From assembly GCF_003323745.1 (NCBI RefSeq), contig NZ_QOIL01000027.1, positions 1 through 64,000 on the forward strand: 64,000 bases of DNA. The letters are read 5' to 3'. The notes under the pieces are model-generated. The model was not told the DNA's origin, made no database searches, and saw only the letters and a program-made list of their open reading frames with translations. This DNA comes from Sphaerisporangium album. Lineage in GTDB: Bacteria; Actinomycetota; Actinomycetes; Streptosporangiales; Streptosporangiaceae. A program made the translations under genes and the position numbers. How positions within the stretch are numbered: the stretch's first letter is position 1; every line of letters starts with the position of its first letter. This document shows positions 28,328 through 36,968 of the stretch, piece by piece.

Positions 28328-28876
28328 ATGGCGGAGCTACGGATCCAGTACTGCGACAGGTCTGCGGCTGATGCTTTCTTCGGTCAGATGGTGGAGATGT
28401 TCGCCGTGGTCTGGGGTGCGCCACCGTACGCGGGCAATCCGAACTTCTCGGCGGACACGTTCGCCGTGCGACTGCGCGACGCGATGAAGATCGACGGATT
28501 CGAGGTGGTCACCGGGCACGCGGATGGACGCTTCGTTGGCTATGCCTACGGTCTCACCATGCCCACCGATTGGCCGTGGTGGACCGCGCTTGGTGACGCC
28601 CGGCCACCTGAGGTTCTGGAGGCGGCGGAAGCCGGGCAGGTCTATTGGCTGCGGGAGCTGATGGTGTTACCAGATCAGACCAGGCAGGGTTTCGGGCGGC
28701 GGCTCCACGACGAGGCAGTGGCGCGGCGGACGGAACGGTGGACCGCCCTCCACTGCATCGTCGGCAACGAGCCCGCCTACTCCGCCTATCTGCGCTGGGG
28801 CTACCGGATCCTCGGCCGGATGCACGGTGTCGGCGACGCACCGACCTATGACGTGATGCTGCTACCGTCCGCGTGA
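28328..28876 (+). CDS. GNAT-family N-acetyltransferase
   Basis: A 182-residue acetyltransferase. The acetyl-CoA loop appears as LPDQTRQGFGRRLHDEAVARR (R/QxxGxG/A type, here QGFGRR), preceded by the beta-4 strand WLRELMV and followed by NEPAYSAYLRWGYRILGRM. Acceptor substrate unknown. The gene starts 27 bp after the XRE/TPR regulator with GAGGAGCGG upstream and is likely cotranscribed with it. Confidence 0.88.
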   Translation: MAELRIQYCDRSAADAFFGQMVEMFAVVWGAPPYAGNPNFSADTFAVRLRDAMKIDGFEVVTGHADGRFVGYAYGLTMPTDWPWWTALGDARPPEVLEAAEAGQVYWLRELMVLPDQTRQGFGRRLHDEAVARRTERWTALHCIVGNEPAYSAYLRWGYRILGRMHGVGDAPTYDVMLLPSA

Positions 28877-28937
28877 ACGTTCGGGTGGAATGCTCGACCG
28901 GCTACCAAGGGGAGAAGCCACACGGAGACCCCTATGA

Positions 28938-30593
28938 TCACCCTCCCTCGGCCGGGATGCGGGTGAGGAGGAGGGCCACGTCGTCGTATTGGCGGGGGAG
29001 GGCTTCGATGATGGTGGCGCAGGTCAGGTCGAGGGTGTCGTGCGGCTTGCCGAGGGCGGCCGTGAGGTTGGCGATGCCGGTGTCGATGTCCTGCTCGCGG
29101 CTTTCGACCAGGCCGTCGGTGTAGAAGGCCAGCGTGGCGCCCGGGGGCATGGCGAAGCGCGTGGTGGTGAAGGCGCCGGCGAACGCCGGGTCGCCGAGGC
29201 CGAGGGCCAGCCCGGAGGGCAGGTCGAGCACGCGCGCGGTGCCGTCGGGGTCCACGAGGATGGGCGGCGGGTGCCCGGCACGCGAGATGGAACAGGTGTG
29301 GGTGTCGAGGTCGATGATCGCGTACAGGCAGGTCGCACACTGGATGGAGTGCATGTCGTCGGCCATGTGGTCGAGCCGGCGCAGCACCTCGTCCGGGGTC
29401 AGTTCGAAGCCGGTGAGGGCGCGGACGGCCGCGCGCAGCTGGCCCATGCCGCCGGCGGCGACGGCGCCGTGGCCCATCGCGTCGCCGATCACCAGGCCGA
29501 TGCGGTTCTGGGAGAGGGGGAACACGTCGTACCAGTCGCCGCCGACCGTCATCGCGCTCGCGGGCAGGTAGCGGTGGGCGAGCTCCAGCCCGGGCGGGAC
29601 GGTGAGGATGCTCGGCGCGAGGTTCTGCTGGAACGCGTGCGTGGTGCGGTGTTCCCGCGAGTAGAGCCTCGCGTTGTCGATGCAGATGGCGGCGCGCGCC
29701 GCGAGGTCGGCGGCGAGGGTCTCGTCGTGGAGGTCGAAGGGGGCGCGCTCGCGGTTGCGGGTGAGCGTGATGAACCCGAGGACGGTGCCCCGGGCGGTGA
29801 GCGGCGCGGTCAGGTAGGAGGAACCGTGGAGGACGTCCGCGGCGGAGTCGCCGAGCACGCCGCCGATCCTGCCGACCTCGTCGCTGCCGAGAGCCGCCGA
29901 GCCGTACGAGATGGGGGTGCCGGTCTCCATGCAGCGGGTGGTCGGGTGCCCGGAGTCGTACACGACGATCTCGTTGTCGGGGAAGGCCTTCTTCCAGTCG
30001 CGGTCGGTGGTGTGGTAGCGGGCGTCGACCCGGAAGGCCAGCCGCCGGACGCGGACCGAGCCGTCGGTCGCGTGGTCGGGGTAGCCCTCGTCCCGGAGCA
30101 GGCCCTCGATGACCGAGACGCTGGCGGTGTCGGCCAGGCGCGGCACGGCGACGTCCATGAACTGCTCGGCGGCCTGGCGGGTGTCGAGGGTGGCGCCGAT
30201 GCGGGTGCTGACCTCGTTGAGGAGGGCCAGGCGCTCGCCGGCCTCGAAGTCGGCGCGGGTGAGGCGCGGCAGGCGTGTGTCCATGGCGGTGACCATCACC
30301 GTGCCCCAGGGGCCGGGAGTGGTCAGGGGCTCCAGGTCGAACGCGACCTCGTGGACGCGTCCGTCGCCGCATTCGGCGGACAGGACGCCGCTCCAGCATG
30401 TCCCGGACGCGACCTCGTCGAGCGCGTGTCTGATCGTTTTGTGGCGGTCGCCCAGCAACAGGAGGTCACAAATGTCGTGACCTATGGCCTTTTCCGCAGA
30501 GCGGCCGAAAAGCCGCACCGCGCCGCCACTCCATTGCGTGACACAACCGTTTTCGTCGAGTACCAAGGCGGCGAGACCCCCACGATGGGTCAT
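28938..30593 (-). CDS. PAS-GAF-PP2C (SpoIIE-type) serine phosphatase
   Basis: A 551-residue sensor phosphatase. A PAS domain spans roughly 5-110 (LAALVLDENGCVTQWSGGAV RLFG, split), a GAF domain about 120-300 (RIGATLDTRQAAEQFMDVAV; VLGFITLTRNRERAPF), and a PP2C/SpoIIE domain from about 320. Metal-binding acidic motifs are intact: GGDWYDVFPL, IGDAMGHG and YTDGLVE. Such proteins dephosphorylate anti-sigma factor antagonists in partner-switching networks. No anti-sigma or antagonist gene is adjacent. The start at ATG 30593 was chosen because it begins the PAS domain; no strong ribosome site is visible and the frame extends upstream to 30821. Confidence 0.88.
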   Translation of the reverse strand: MTHRGGLAALVLDENGCVTQWSGGAVRLFGRSAEKAIGHDICDLLLLGDRHKTIRHALDEVASGTCWSGVLSAECGDGRVHEVAFDLEPLTTPGPWGTVMVTAMDTRLPRLTRADFEAGERLALLNEVSTRIGATLDTRQAAEQFMDVAVPRLADTASVSVIEGLLRDEGYPDHATDGSVRVRRLAFRVDARYHTTDRDWKKAFPDNEIVVYDSGHPTTRCMETGTPISYGSAALGSDEVGRIGGVLGDSAADVLHGSSYLTAPLTARGTVLGFITLTRNRERAPFDLHDETLAADLAARAAICIDNARLYSREHRTTHAFQQNLAPSILTVPPGLELAHRYLPASAMTVGGDWYDVFPLSQNRIGLVIGDAMGHGAVAAGGMGQLRAAVRALTGFELTPDEVLRRLDHMADDMHSIQCATCLYAIIDLDTHTCSISRAGHPPPILVDPDGTARVLDLPSGLALGLGDPAFAGAFTTTRFAMPPGATLAFYTDGLVESREQDIDTGIANLTAALGKPHDTLDLTCATIIEALPRQYDDVALLLTRIPAEGG

Positions 30594-31172
30594 ACCGCTC
30601 TGGCGCGGACGACGTGTTTCGTCCGCTATCGGCGCTTCTGCCCTCGCTGCACGCGCCACCAGTCCTCCTGGGACAGAAATGGGACACCGTGTCCGGGCCG
30701 CTCGGAGGCGCAAGGTGACTCCCCCCGGGTCTGCACCTGCTCTGCGGCTACTGTCAGTAAAGTAGCATCTACCGAAAGCTTCCTTTCGTGAAAACCTCTC
30801 GAAGCAAGCCGCCCCCCGCACTTTTGTTCACCTTGGTGGGTGGCGGCAATGCTCTCAAGGGGCTCCACGAGAGGCTTTCGTCCTAGCTTCGTACGGAGAG
30901 CCGTGCCGGTTTCACAGTAACGATCGCCGTATTAGGCTTCCGTACGGAAAGACCCTAGTGCCCGTGATCCAGATGAGTGGTCCACATCACACCCGTGATC
31001 GTGAATTTTAGGAGCGCGTGGGGTGGCCGGAGCTTGGCGTGCCGGATGACCGGCTCTTTACCTGTTCCATGCCCGCGTCCCCGGGGTGCGGCGCGCCCTT
31101 CGCCGCGACGCGAAGCGGTCTCGCGGGGGGTCGCCGTTCGTGTCCCCCTCCTATTTCGGATATAACCTACCT
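30594..31172. promoter_or_regulatory. Divergent intergenic region with three dyad elements
   Basis: Between the PP2C gene and metN lie CGAAAG-CTTC-CTTTCG (30773-30788, perfect 6-bp arms), CTTCGTACGGAG (30887-30898) and TTCCGTACGGAA (30938-30949, a perfect 12-bp palindrome). The last two share the core CGTACGG about 50 bp apart and look like a pair of regulator sites. No SAM or T-box riboswitch is recognisable upstream of metN. Confidence 0.45.
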
Positions 31173-31173
31173 G
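31143..31173 (+). promoter_or_regulatory. Candidate metN promoter giving a leaderless message
   Basis: TATAAC at 31161-31166 is a good -10 hexamer ending 6 bp before the GTG of metN at 31173, the distance expected if transcription starts at the start codon. There is no Shine-Dalgarno sequence. A weak -35-like TTCGTG lies about 18 bp upstream. Confidence 0.45.
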
Positions 31174-32195
31174 TGATACATGTTTCCCGCCTGCGAAAGG
31201 TCTACGAGACCGGCGTCGTGGCGCTCGACGGCGTCGACCTCGACGTGCGCGAGGGAGAGATCTTCGGCGTGCTCGGCCAGAGCGGCGCCGGCAAGAGCAC
31301 CCTGCTCCGCTGCGTGAACCTCCTGGAGCGCCCCACCAGCGGCACGGTCACCGTCGCCGGCCAGGAGCTCACCTCCCTCGACCTCGCCGCGCTGCGGCGC
31401 GCCCGGCAGCGGATCGGCATGATCCACCAGCACTTCGCCCTGCTCTCCTCGCGCACGGTGGCCGGAAACGTCGCCTTCCCGCTGGAGGTCGCGGGCGTGC
31501 CCCGCCGCGAGCGCGCCACCCGCGTGGCCGAACTGCTCGACGTGGTCGGCCTCGACGGCAAGGCGTCCTCCTACCCCGCACAGCTCTCCGGCGGCCAGAA
31601 GCAGCGCGTCGGCATCGCCCGCGCCCTCGCCGCCCATCCCAAGGTGCTCCTGTCGGACGAGGCGACCAGCGCGCTCGACCCCGGCACCACGCAGTCGATC
31701 CTCGCCCTGCTCAAGCGGCTCAACGCCGAGCTCGGCCTGACGATCCTGCTCATCACCCACGAGATGCACGTCATCAAGGCCGTCTGCGACTCGGTGGCCA
31801 TCATGCGCGAGGGCAAGGTGGCCGAGGCGGGACGGGTCGCCGACCTCATCGCCACCCCCGGGTCGCTGCTGACCCGCGAGATCTTCCCGCTGCCCGAGCC
31901 CGCGCCGCCCGGGAGCGTCACGGTCACCTTCGCCGGGCAGGCCGGCGAACCGGTCATGTCCAGCCTCGTCCGCCGGTTCGACGTGGACGTGGACATCCTT
32001 GGCGGGTCGCTGGAGGACGTCGGCGGCGTGCCGTCGGGGCGCCTGCGCATCCGCATCGACGGCGGGAAAAGGGCCGAGGCCCTCGACTACCTGCGCGAAC
32101 GCGGCCTGGTCAGGGAACACGGGCCGGAGCCGGTGGACGCCCGACAACCCGAGCCCGAGACCGGGGCCGAGACCGTCGCGGAGGAGGCCCGGTGA
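31173..32195 (+). CDS. metN: Methionine ABC transporter ATP-binding protein MetN
   Basis: A 340-residue ATPase energising uptake of D/L-methionine. Walker A GQSGAGKST, signature LSGGQKQRVGIARAL and Walker B VLLSDEATSALDP are intact. Residues ~265-340 form the NIL regulatory domain (SSLVRRFDVDVDILGGSLED), which senses methionine and inhibits transport when the cell is replete. GTG 31173 begins the conserved IHVSRLRKVYETG segment; the longer upstream frame is unsupported. It overlaps metI by GTGA. Confidence 0.95.
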   Translation: MIHVSRLRKVYETGVVALDGVDLDVREGEIFGVLGQSGAGKSTLLRCVNLLERPTSGTVTVAGQELTSLDLAALRRARQRIGMIHQHFALLSSRTVAGNVAFPLEVAGVPRRERATRVAELLDVVGLDGKASSYPAQLSGGQKQRVGIARALAAHPKVLLSDEATSALDPGTTQSILALLKRLNAELGLTILLITHEMHVIKAVCDSVAIMREGKVAEAGRVADLIATPGSLLTREIFPLPEPAPPGSVTVTFAGQAGEPVMSSLVRRFDVDVDILGGSLEDVGGVPSGRLRIRIDGGKRAEALDYLRERGLVREHGPEPVDARQPEPETGAETVAEEAR

Positions 32196-32848
32196 GCGCC
32201 GACGATCTGCTTCCCGCGCTGCTGCAGGCCACCGGCGAGACGGCGCAGATGGTGTTCTGGTCGGCGCTGCTCACGTTGCTGCTCGGACTGCCCCTCGGTG
32301 TGCTGCTGGTCGCCACCGACCGTGGCGGCCTCGTCCCCGCCCCCGCCGTCAAGGCGGTGCTCGGCGGCGTCGTCAACGTCGGGCGGTCGCTGCCGTTCAT
32401 CGTGCTGATGGTCGCGATCCTGCCGTTCACCCGCCTGGTCACCGGGACGACGATCGGGACGGTGGCCGCGATCGTCCCCCTGACCCTCGGCGCGGTCCCC
32501 TTCTACGCCCGGCTTGTCGAGACGGCGCTGCGCGGGGTCGAGCGCGCGGTGGTCGAGGCCGCGCAGGCGATGGGCGCGAGCCGCGTCCGGGTGGTGGCGA
32601 GGGTGCTGCTGCCCGAGGCGCTGCCGGGGCTGGTCGCGGGCCTCACGGTCACGGTGGTCGCGCTGATCGGGTACTCGGCGATGGCCGGCGCGATCGGCGG
32701 CGGCGGCCTCGGCGACCTCGCGATCCGGTACGGCTACCAGCGCTTCGACACGACCGTGATGATCATCACCGTCGTGCTGCTGGTGGTGGTCGTGCAGCTC
32801 GTCCAGAGCCTGGGCGACCTGGTGGCGCGCCGGCTCTCCCACAGGTGA
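32192..32848 (+). CDS. metI: Methionine ABC transporter permease MetI
   Basis: A 218-residue permease with five or so membrane helices and the EAA-type coupling loop AAQAMGASRVRVVARVLLPEA that contacts MetN. The N-terminal part (LLQATGETAQMVFWSALLTL) and the C-terminal GGGLGDLAIRYGYQRFDT are standard for MetI. The GTG start overlaps the metN stop. Confidence 0.95.
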   Translation: MSADDLLPALLQATGETAQMVFWSALLTLLLGLPLGVLLVATDRGGLVPAPAVKAVLGGVVNVGRSLPFIVLMVAILPFTRLVTGTTIGTVAAIVPLTLGAVPFYARLVETALRGVERAVVEAAQAMGASRVRVVARVLLPEALPGLVAGLTVTVVALIGYSAMAGAIGGGGLGDLAIRYGYQRFDTTVMIITVVLLVVVVQLVQSLGDLVARRLSHR

Positions 32849-32884
32849 CGGGCGGCCGTACGGGCCCGTGAACCGCCAAGCCGG

Positions 32885-32906
32885 ATATGTGAACAGGTGA
32901 ACATAT
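32885..32906. promoter_or_regulatory. Dyad element between metI and metQ
   Basis: ATATGT (32885-32890) and ACATAT (32901-32906) are perfect inverted arms around a spacer containing GTGAACA, which itself repeats as GTGAACA. It sits just before the metQ ribosome site. It may be an operator of an internal promoter allowing extra metQ expression, as binding proteins are needed in excess. Confidence 0.4.
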
Positions 32907-32929
32907 GAATGAGATGAGGAGACGTGACC

Positions 32930-33778
32930 ATGCGTAGGGTGATGGGTGTCGTGGCCGCCGCCGTGCTGGCGCTGGCGCTCGCCGGGTGTGGCGGGGACGA
33001 CGGTTCGGGTACCGCCGCCGCGAGCCCGGGGTCGAGTACGGCGCAGAGCGCGCCGCTCAAGGTCGGCGTGAGCCCGGTTCCGCACGCGGAGATCCTGAAG
33101 TTCGTGAGCGAGAAGCTGGCGCCCGCCGCAGGGCTGAAGCTGGAGATCGTCGAGTTCACCGACTACGTGCAGCCGAACACCCAGCTCCAGGAGGGCCAGC
33201 TCGACGCCAACTACTTCCAGCACCGCCCCTACCTGGACGACTTCCAGAAGTCCAAGGGCGGCAAGGAGATGGTCTTCGTCCAGGCCGTGCACCTGGAGCC
33301 GCTCGGCCTGTACTCGAAGAAGATCAAGAGCGCGGCCGAGCTGGCGAGCGGCGCCACGGTGTCCCTGCCCAACGACGCCACCAACCTCGGGCGCGGGCTC
33401 AAGCTGCTGGAGGACAACGGCCTGATCAAGCTGAAGCCGGGCGCGGGCACCGCCGCCACCGAGCGCGATGTCGCGGAGAACCCCAAGAACCTGCAGTTCA
33501 AGCCCCTGGAGGCCGCGCAGCTGCCGCGCTCGCTCGAGGACGTCGACGCGGCCGTCATCAACGGCAACTACGCGCTGGAGGCCGGGCTCAAGCCGGCGAG
33601 CGACGCGCTGGTGCTGGAGAAGGCCGAAGGCAACCCGTACGCCAACGGTCTGGTGACCGTGAAGGGCCAGGAGAACGACCCGCGGATCAAGAAGCTCGCC
33701 GAACTGCTGGCCGGTCCCGAGGTGAAGAAGTTCATCGAGGACACCTACCAGGGGTCGGTCATTCCGTCGACGACGTAG
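32930..33778 (+). CDS. metQ: Methionine-binding lipoprotein MetQ
   Basis: A 282-residue lipoprotein with signal sequence MRRVMGVVAAAVLALALAGC and lipidated Cys20 (lipobox LAGC), followed by a Gly/Ser linker. The NlpA-family fold is clear: VGVSPVPHAEILKFVSEK, ANYFQHRPYLDDF, VSLPNDATNLGRGLKLLEDN and NGLVTVKGQENDP. It delivers methionine to MetNI. ATG 32930 with GAGGAG eight bases upstream was chosen. The gene overlaps the 3' end of the convergent TetR gene by 20 bp. Confidence 0.95.
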   Translation: MRRVMGVVAAAVLALALAGCGGDDGSGTAAASPGSSTAQSAPLKVGVSPVPHAEILKFVSEKLAPAAGLKLEIVEFTDYVQPNTQLQEGQLDANYFQHRPYLDDFQKSKGGKEMVFVQAVHLEPLGLYSKKIKSAAELASGATVSLPNDATNLGRGLKLLEDNGLIKLKPGAGTAATERDVAENPKNLQFKPLEAAQLPRSLEDVDAAVINGNYALEAGLKPASDALVLEKAEGNPYANGLVTVKGQENDPRIKKLAELLAGPEVKKFIEDTYQGSVIPSTT

Positions 33779-34451
33779 CGGACGGCGTAGGAGAAGCAGG
33801 AGATTCGGGAGCGGACGGCCCCGCCGCCGGGGCGTCGTGCGAGGGCCCCCGGCGCAGGCCGTCGAACGCGATCTTGCAGACGGCCTCCGCCAGAGCCTCG
33901 GCGCCCATGCCGCCGCGTGGCCGGTACCACTCGGCCACCGAGTTGACCAGCCCGAACAGCAGCCGGCTGACCACGGCGGGGTCGACGTCCGGCCGGACGT
34001 CCCCCTCGGCCTCCGCCTGGCGCACCAGCTCGCCCGCCAGGTGGTCGAACTCGCGGCGGCGGGCCAGGGCCTGGCGCTCCACCTTGGTGTTGCCCCGCAC
34101 CCGCAGCAGCAGCGTGACGAACGGCAGCCGGTCGACCAGCACGTGCACGCTGCGGCGCACCAGGTGCTCCAGCCGGTCGATCGCGCGGCCCTCGACGGCG
34201 GCCGTCTCGTCCGCGACCTCGGATAGGCCGTCCAGGGCACGATCGACGGCCAGGCGCAGCAGCTCGTCCTTACCCGAGACGTGGTGGTAGATCGCCGACT
34301 TGGTGATGCCGAGCCTGCGGGCCAGGTCCTCCATGCTGGTGGCCTCGTAGCCGCGCTCGTTGAACACCTTGACCGCGACCGCGAGCAGTGATTCCAGGTC
34401 GTAGCCGGGGCGGCCCCGGCGGGCGGGCGGGGTGACGCGGGCGGTGGCCAT
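33759..34451 (-). CDS. TetR-family regulator, likely of the paa genes
   Basis: A 230-residue TetR protein. The N-terminal HTH (SLLAVAVKVFNERGYEATSMEDLARR, then LGITKSAIYHHVSGKDELL) is standard and the C-terminal ligand domain has WYRPRGGMGAEALAEAV. A Pro/Ser/Ala-rich tail ends the protein. It is divergent from paaZ. A palindrome found at both the paaZ and paaA promoters is of TetR type, so this protein is probably the phenylacetyl-CoA-responsive repressor (PaaR-like). ATG 34451 was taken; no strong ribosome site is visible. Confidence 0.87.
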   Translation of the reverse strand: MATARVTPPARRGRPGYDLESLLAVAVKVFNERGYEATSMEDLARRLGITKSAIYHHVSGKDELLRLAVDRALDGLSEVADETAAVEGRAIDRLEHLVRRSVHVLVDRLPFVTLLLRVRGNTKVERQALARRREFDHLAGELVRQAEAEGDVRPDVDPAVVSRLLFGLVNSVAEWYRPRGGMGAEALAEAVCKIAFDGLRRGPSHDAPAAGPSAPESPASPTPSATSSTE

Positions 34452-34819
34452 CGCGGGTGAACGCCTGCCTTTCCCATGGTTCTGAGAGGTCTCGCTCTCC
34501 CGATGGTCCACCATGCGGCGCGGCTCTGCCCCGGTGTGCCGACGACCTCCTCGGTCCGAGGGGAACCGGCACGTCCACCCCGGATCACGATCATATCGTC
34601 GCCACGGACCGCCGACCCCGGGACGTCCGTCCGGGAACGTCCGTATCGTCCGATAAAGCGCCGTCCGGAACGGGGGTTTCGCGAGGCCAGGTGTCGCCGG
34701 GCGCGGGGGTGGGGTAGGAGCCGGAATGTTCCGTGCCACGCCGGAGGCGCCCCGCGCGCGAGAGGCGTTACCATCCGAACGTACGGTCAGTAAATGAGTC
34801 CTCGACGGGGAGGTCTGTG
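34452..34819. promoter_or_regulatory. Divergent TetR/paaZ promoter region with operator
   Basis: CCGAACGTACGGTCAGTAA (34775-34793) lies 27 bp upstream of paaZ and matches the site upstream of paaA in reverse orientation (CCGAACATTCGGTCAGTTA). Its core CCGaACGTaCGG is a dyad with one mismatched pair. It probably serves as the TetR operator for paaZ. The remainder of the gap shows no gene. Confidence 0.65.
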
Positions 34820-36853
34820 ATGGCCACGCTCAGCAGCTACGTCACCGGTTCCTGGCATGTTCCGGACGATGAGGGGGCGCCGCTGCACGACGCCGTCACC
34901 GGGGAGGAGGTCGTCAGGATCTCCTCCGCCGGGGTCGACTTCGGCGCCGCGCTGCAGTACGGCCGCCGCGTCGGCGGCCCCGCCATCCGCGAGATGACCT
35001 TCCACCAGCGTGCCGCCCTGCTGAAGGCGCTCGCCTCCTACCTGCGCGAACGCCGCGAGGAGCTGTACGCGCTGTCCCTGCGCACCGGCGCGACCCGCGG
35101 CGACTCGCGGTTCGACGTGGACGGCGGCATCGGCGTGCTGTTCTCGTACTCCAGCAAGGGCCGCCGCGAGATGCCGAACGACACCGTCTACCTCGACGGC
35201 CCCGCCGAGCAGATCGGCAAGGGCGGGTCGTTCGCCGCCCGGCACCTGTGCACGCCGCTGCGCGGGGTCGCCGTGCAGATCAACGCCTTCAACTTCCCCG
35301 TCTGGGGGCCGCTGGAGAAGCTCGCGCCCGCCTTCATCGCCGGCATGCCCTCGCTGGTCAAGCCGGCGGGCCAGACGGCGTACGTCACCGCGCGCCTGGT
35401 CGAGATGATCGTCGAGTCGGGCCTGCTTCCCGAGGGCTCGCTGCAACTCGTCTGCGGCAGCGCGGGCGACCTGTTCGAGCACCTCACCGAGCAGGATCTG
35501 GTGGCCTTCACCGGCTCGGCCTCCACGGCCCAGAAGCTGCGCACCCACCCGGTCGTCGCGGCCCGCTCGGTGCGGTTCAACGCCGAGGCCGACTCGCTGA
35601 ACTGCTCGATCCTCGGCCCGGACGTCACGCCGGGCGACCGGGAGTTCGACCTGTTCGTCGAGCAGCTCGTGACCGAGATGACGGTCAAGGCCGGGCAGAA
35701 GTGCACGGCGATCCGCCGGGCGTTCGTCCCCCGAGCGCTGCTCGGCGACGTCGCCGAGGCCACGGCCGCCCGGCTCGCCGCGATCACGGTCGGAAACCCG
35801 GCCGACCCGGCCGTGGGCATGGGGGCGCTCGCGAGCCTCGGCCAGCGCGAGGAGGTCCGCCGCGCGCTGAAGGCCCTGACGGCGGCGGGCTCGCCGGTCT
35901 TCGGGGATCCCGACCACGTGGACGTCGTGGGCGCCGACGCCGAGCGCGGCGCGTTCATCTCGCCGGTGCTGCTGCGCGTGGACGAGGCCGACCGGGCCGA
36001 GCCGCACGAGGTCGAGGCGTTCGGGCCGGTCAGCACGCTCATGCCGTACACCTCGGCCGAGCAGGTGATCGAGCTGGCCGCGCGGGGCCAGGGCAGCCTC
36101 GCCGGGTCCGTCGTCACCGGGGACGCCGCGTTCGCCCGCCAGGTCGTGCTGGGTACCGCTCCCTGGCACGGCCGGCTGCTCGTGCTCGACGCCGAGGCCG
36201 CCAAGGAGTCGACCGGGCACGGGTCGCCGCTGCCGATGCTCGTGCACGGCGGGCCCGGCCGGGCGGGCGGCGGCGAGGAGATGGGCGGTGTGCGGGGCAT
36301 CCTGCACCACATGAACCGCACGGCCGTCCAGGGGAGCCCGGACATGCTGTCGGCGATCACCGGCCGCTGGGTCGCCGGCGCCGCGCGCACCGAGACCGAG
36401 GTCCATCCGTTCCGCAAGCACCTGGAGGACCTGCGGATCGGCGACACCGTCGTCGCGGGGCCGCGCCGGGTGGACCTGGAGGACATCGAGCACTTCGCCG
36501 AGTTCACCGGGGACACGTTCTACGCGCACATGGACGAGGAGGCCGCCAGGGCGAACCCGTTCTTCGACGGCCGGGTGGCCCACGGGTACCTGATCGTGTC
36601 GCTGGCGGCGGGCCTGTTCGTCGACCCCGACCCCGGGCCGGTGCTGGCCAACTACGGCCTGGAGAACCTGCGCTTCCTCACTCCCGTCTACCCCGGCGAC
36701 GAGCTGACGGTCACGCTGACCGCCAAGGGCGTCGACCCGCGCGAGGGGGCCGAGTACGGGGAGGTCCGCTGGGACGCCGACGTGACCAAGCAGGACGGGT
36801 CGTCGGTGGCCAAGTACGACGTGCTGACGCTGGTGGCCAGGCGCGAACGCTGA
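34820..36853 (+). CDS. paaZ: PaaZ: bifunctional oxepin-CoA hydrolase / semialdehyde dehydrogenase
   Basis: A 677-residue ring-opening enzyme of aerobic phenylacetate degradation. Residues 1-~520 are an aldehyde dehydrogenase with INAFNFPVWGPLEKLAPAFI, FTGSASTAQKL and catalytic Cys in VKAGQKCTAIRR. Residues ~540-677 are a MaoC-like hydratase (FAEFTGDTFYAHMDEEAA, then PFFDGRVAHGYLIVSL). It opens oxepin-CoA and oxidises the resulting aldehyde to 3-oxo-5,6-didehydrosuberyl-CoA. ATG 34820 has GGGGAGG six bases upstream. The gene has its own promoter and is separated from paaA by 115 bp. Confidence 0.96.
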   Translation: MATLSSYVTGSWHVPDDEGAPLHDAVTGEEVVRISSAGVDFGAALQYGRRVGGPAIREMTFHQRAALLKALASYLRERREELYALSLRTGATRGDSRFDVDGGIGVLFSYSSKGRREMPNDTVYLDGPAEQIGKGGSFAARHLCTPLRGVAVQINAFNFPVWGPLEKLAPAFIAGMPSLVKPAGQTAYVTARLVEMIVESGLLPEGSLQLVCGSAGDLFEHLTEQDLVAFTGSASTAQKLRTHPVVAARSVRFNAEADSLNCSILGPDVTPGDREFDLFVEQLVTEMTVKAGQKCTAIRRAFVPRALLGDVAEATAARLAAITVGNPADPAVGMGALASLGQREEVRRALKALTAAGSPVFGDPDHVDVVGADAERGAFISPVLLRVDEADRAEPHEVEAFGPVSTLMPYTSAEQVIELAARGQGSLAGSVVTGDAAFARQVVLGTAPWHGRLLVLDAEAAKESTGHGSPLPMLVHGGPGRAGGGEEMGGVRGILHHMNRTAVQGSPDMLSAITGRWVAGAARTETEVHPFRKHLEDLRIGDTVVAGPRRVDLEDIEHFAEFTGDTFYAHMDEEAARANPFFDGRVAHGYLIVSLAAGLFVDPDPGPVLANYGLENLRFLTPVYPGDELTVTLTAKGVDPREGAEYGEVRWDADVTKQDGSSVAKYDVLTLVARRER

Positions 36854-36937
36854 CGGCCACGGCTCGCGGGCCTCGGCGTCCGGGCGGCGCTGCGGCCCCG
36901 TGAGTTGCGCCGGGGCCGGGGCTGAGCGAGACTAATA

Positions 36938-36957
36938 ACTGACCGAATGTTCGGTAA
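36938..36957. promoter_or_regulatory. TetR-type operator at the paaA promoter
   Basis: ACCGAA-TG-TTCGGT (36942-36955) is a perfect inverted repeat flanked by ACTG and AATAG. Read on the minus strand it matches the paaZ-proximal site. It lies 13 bp before the paaA start and would overlap the promoter or the initiation region. Confidence 0.7.
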
Positions 36958-36968
36958 TAGGGGCGGGT

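Noticed and set aside
31000-31172. SAM or other methionine riboswitch before metN
   Set aside because: No SAM-I, SAM-II or SAM-IV core is recognisable, and the likely start codon lies next to a -10 element.
32087-34774. An 895-codon open frame on the minus strand
   Set aside because: It crosses metI, metQ and the TetR gene in the wrong frame and has no recognisable domain.
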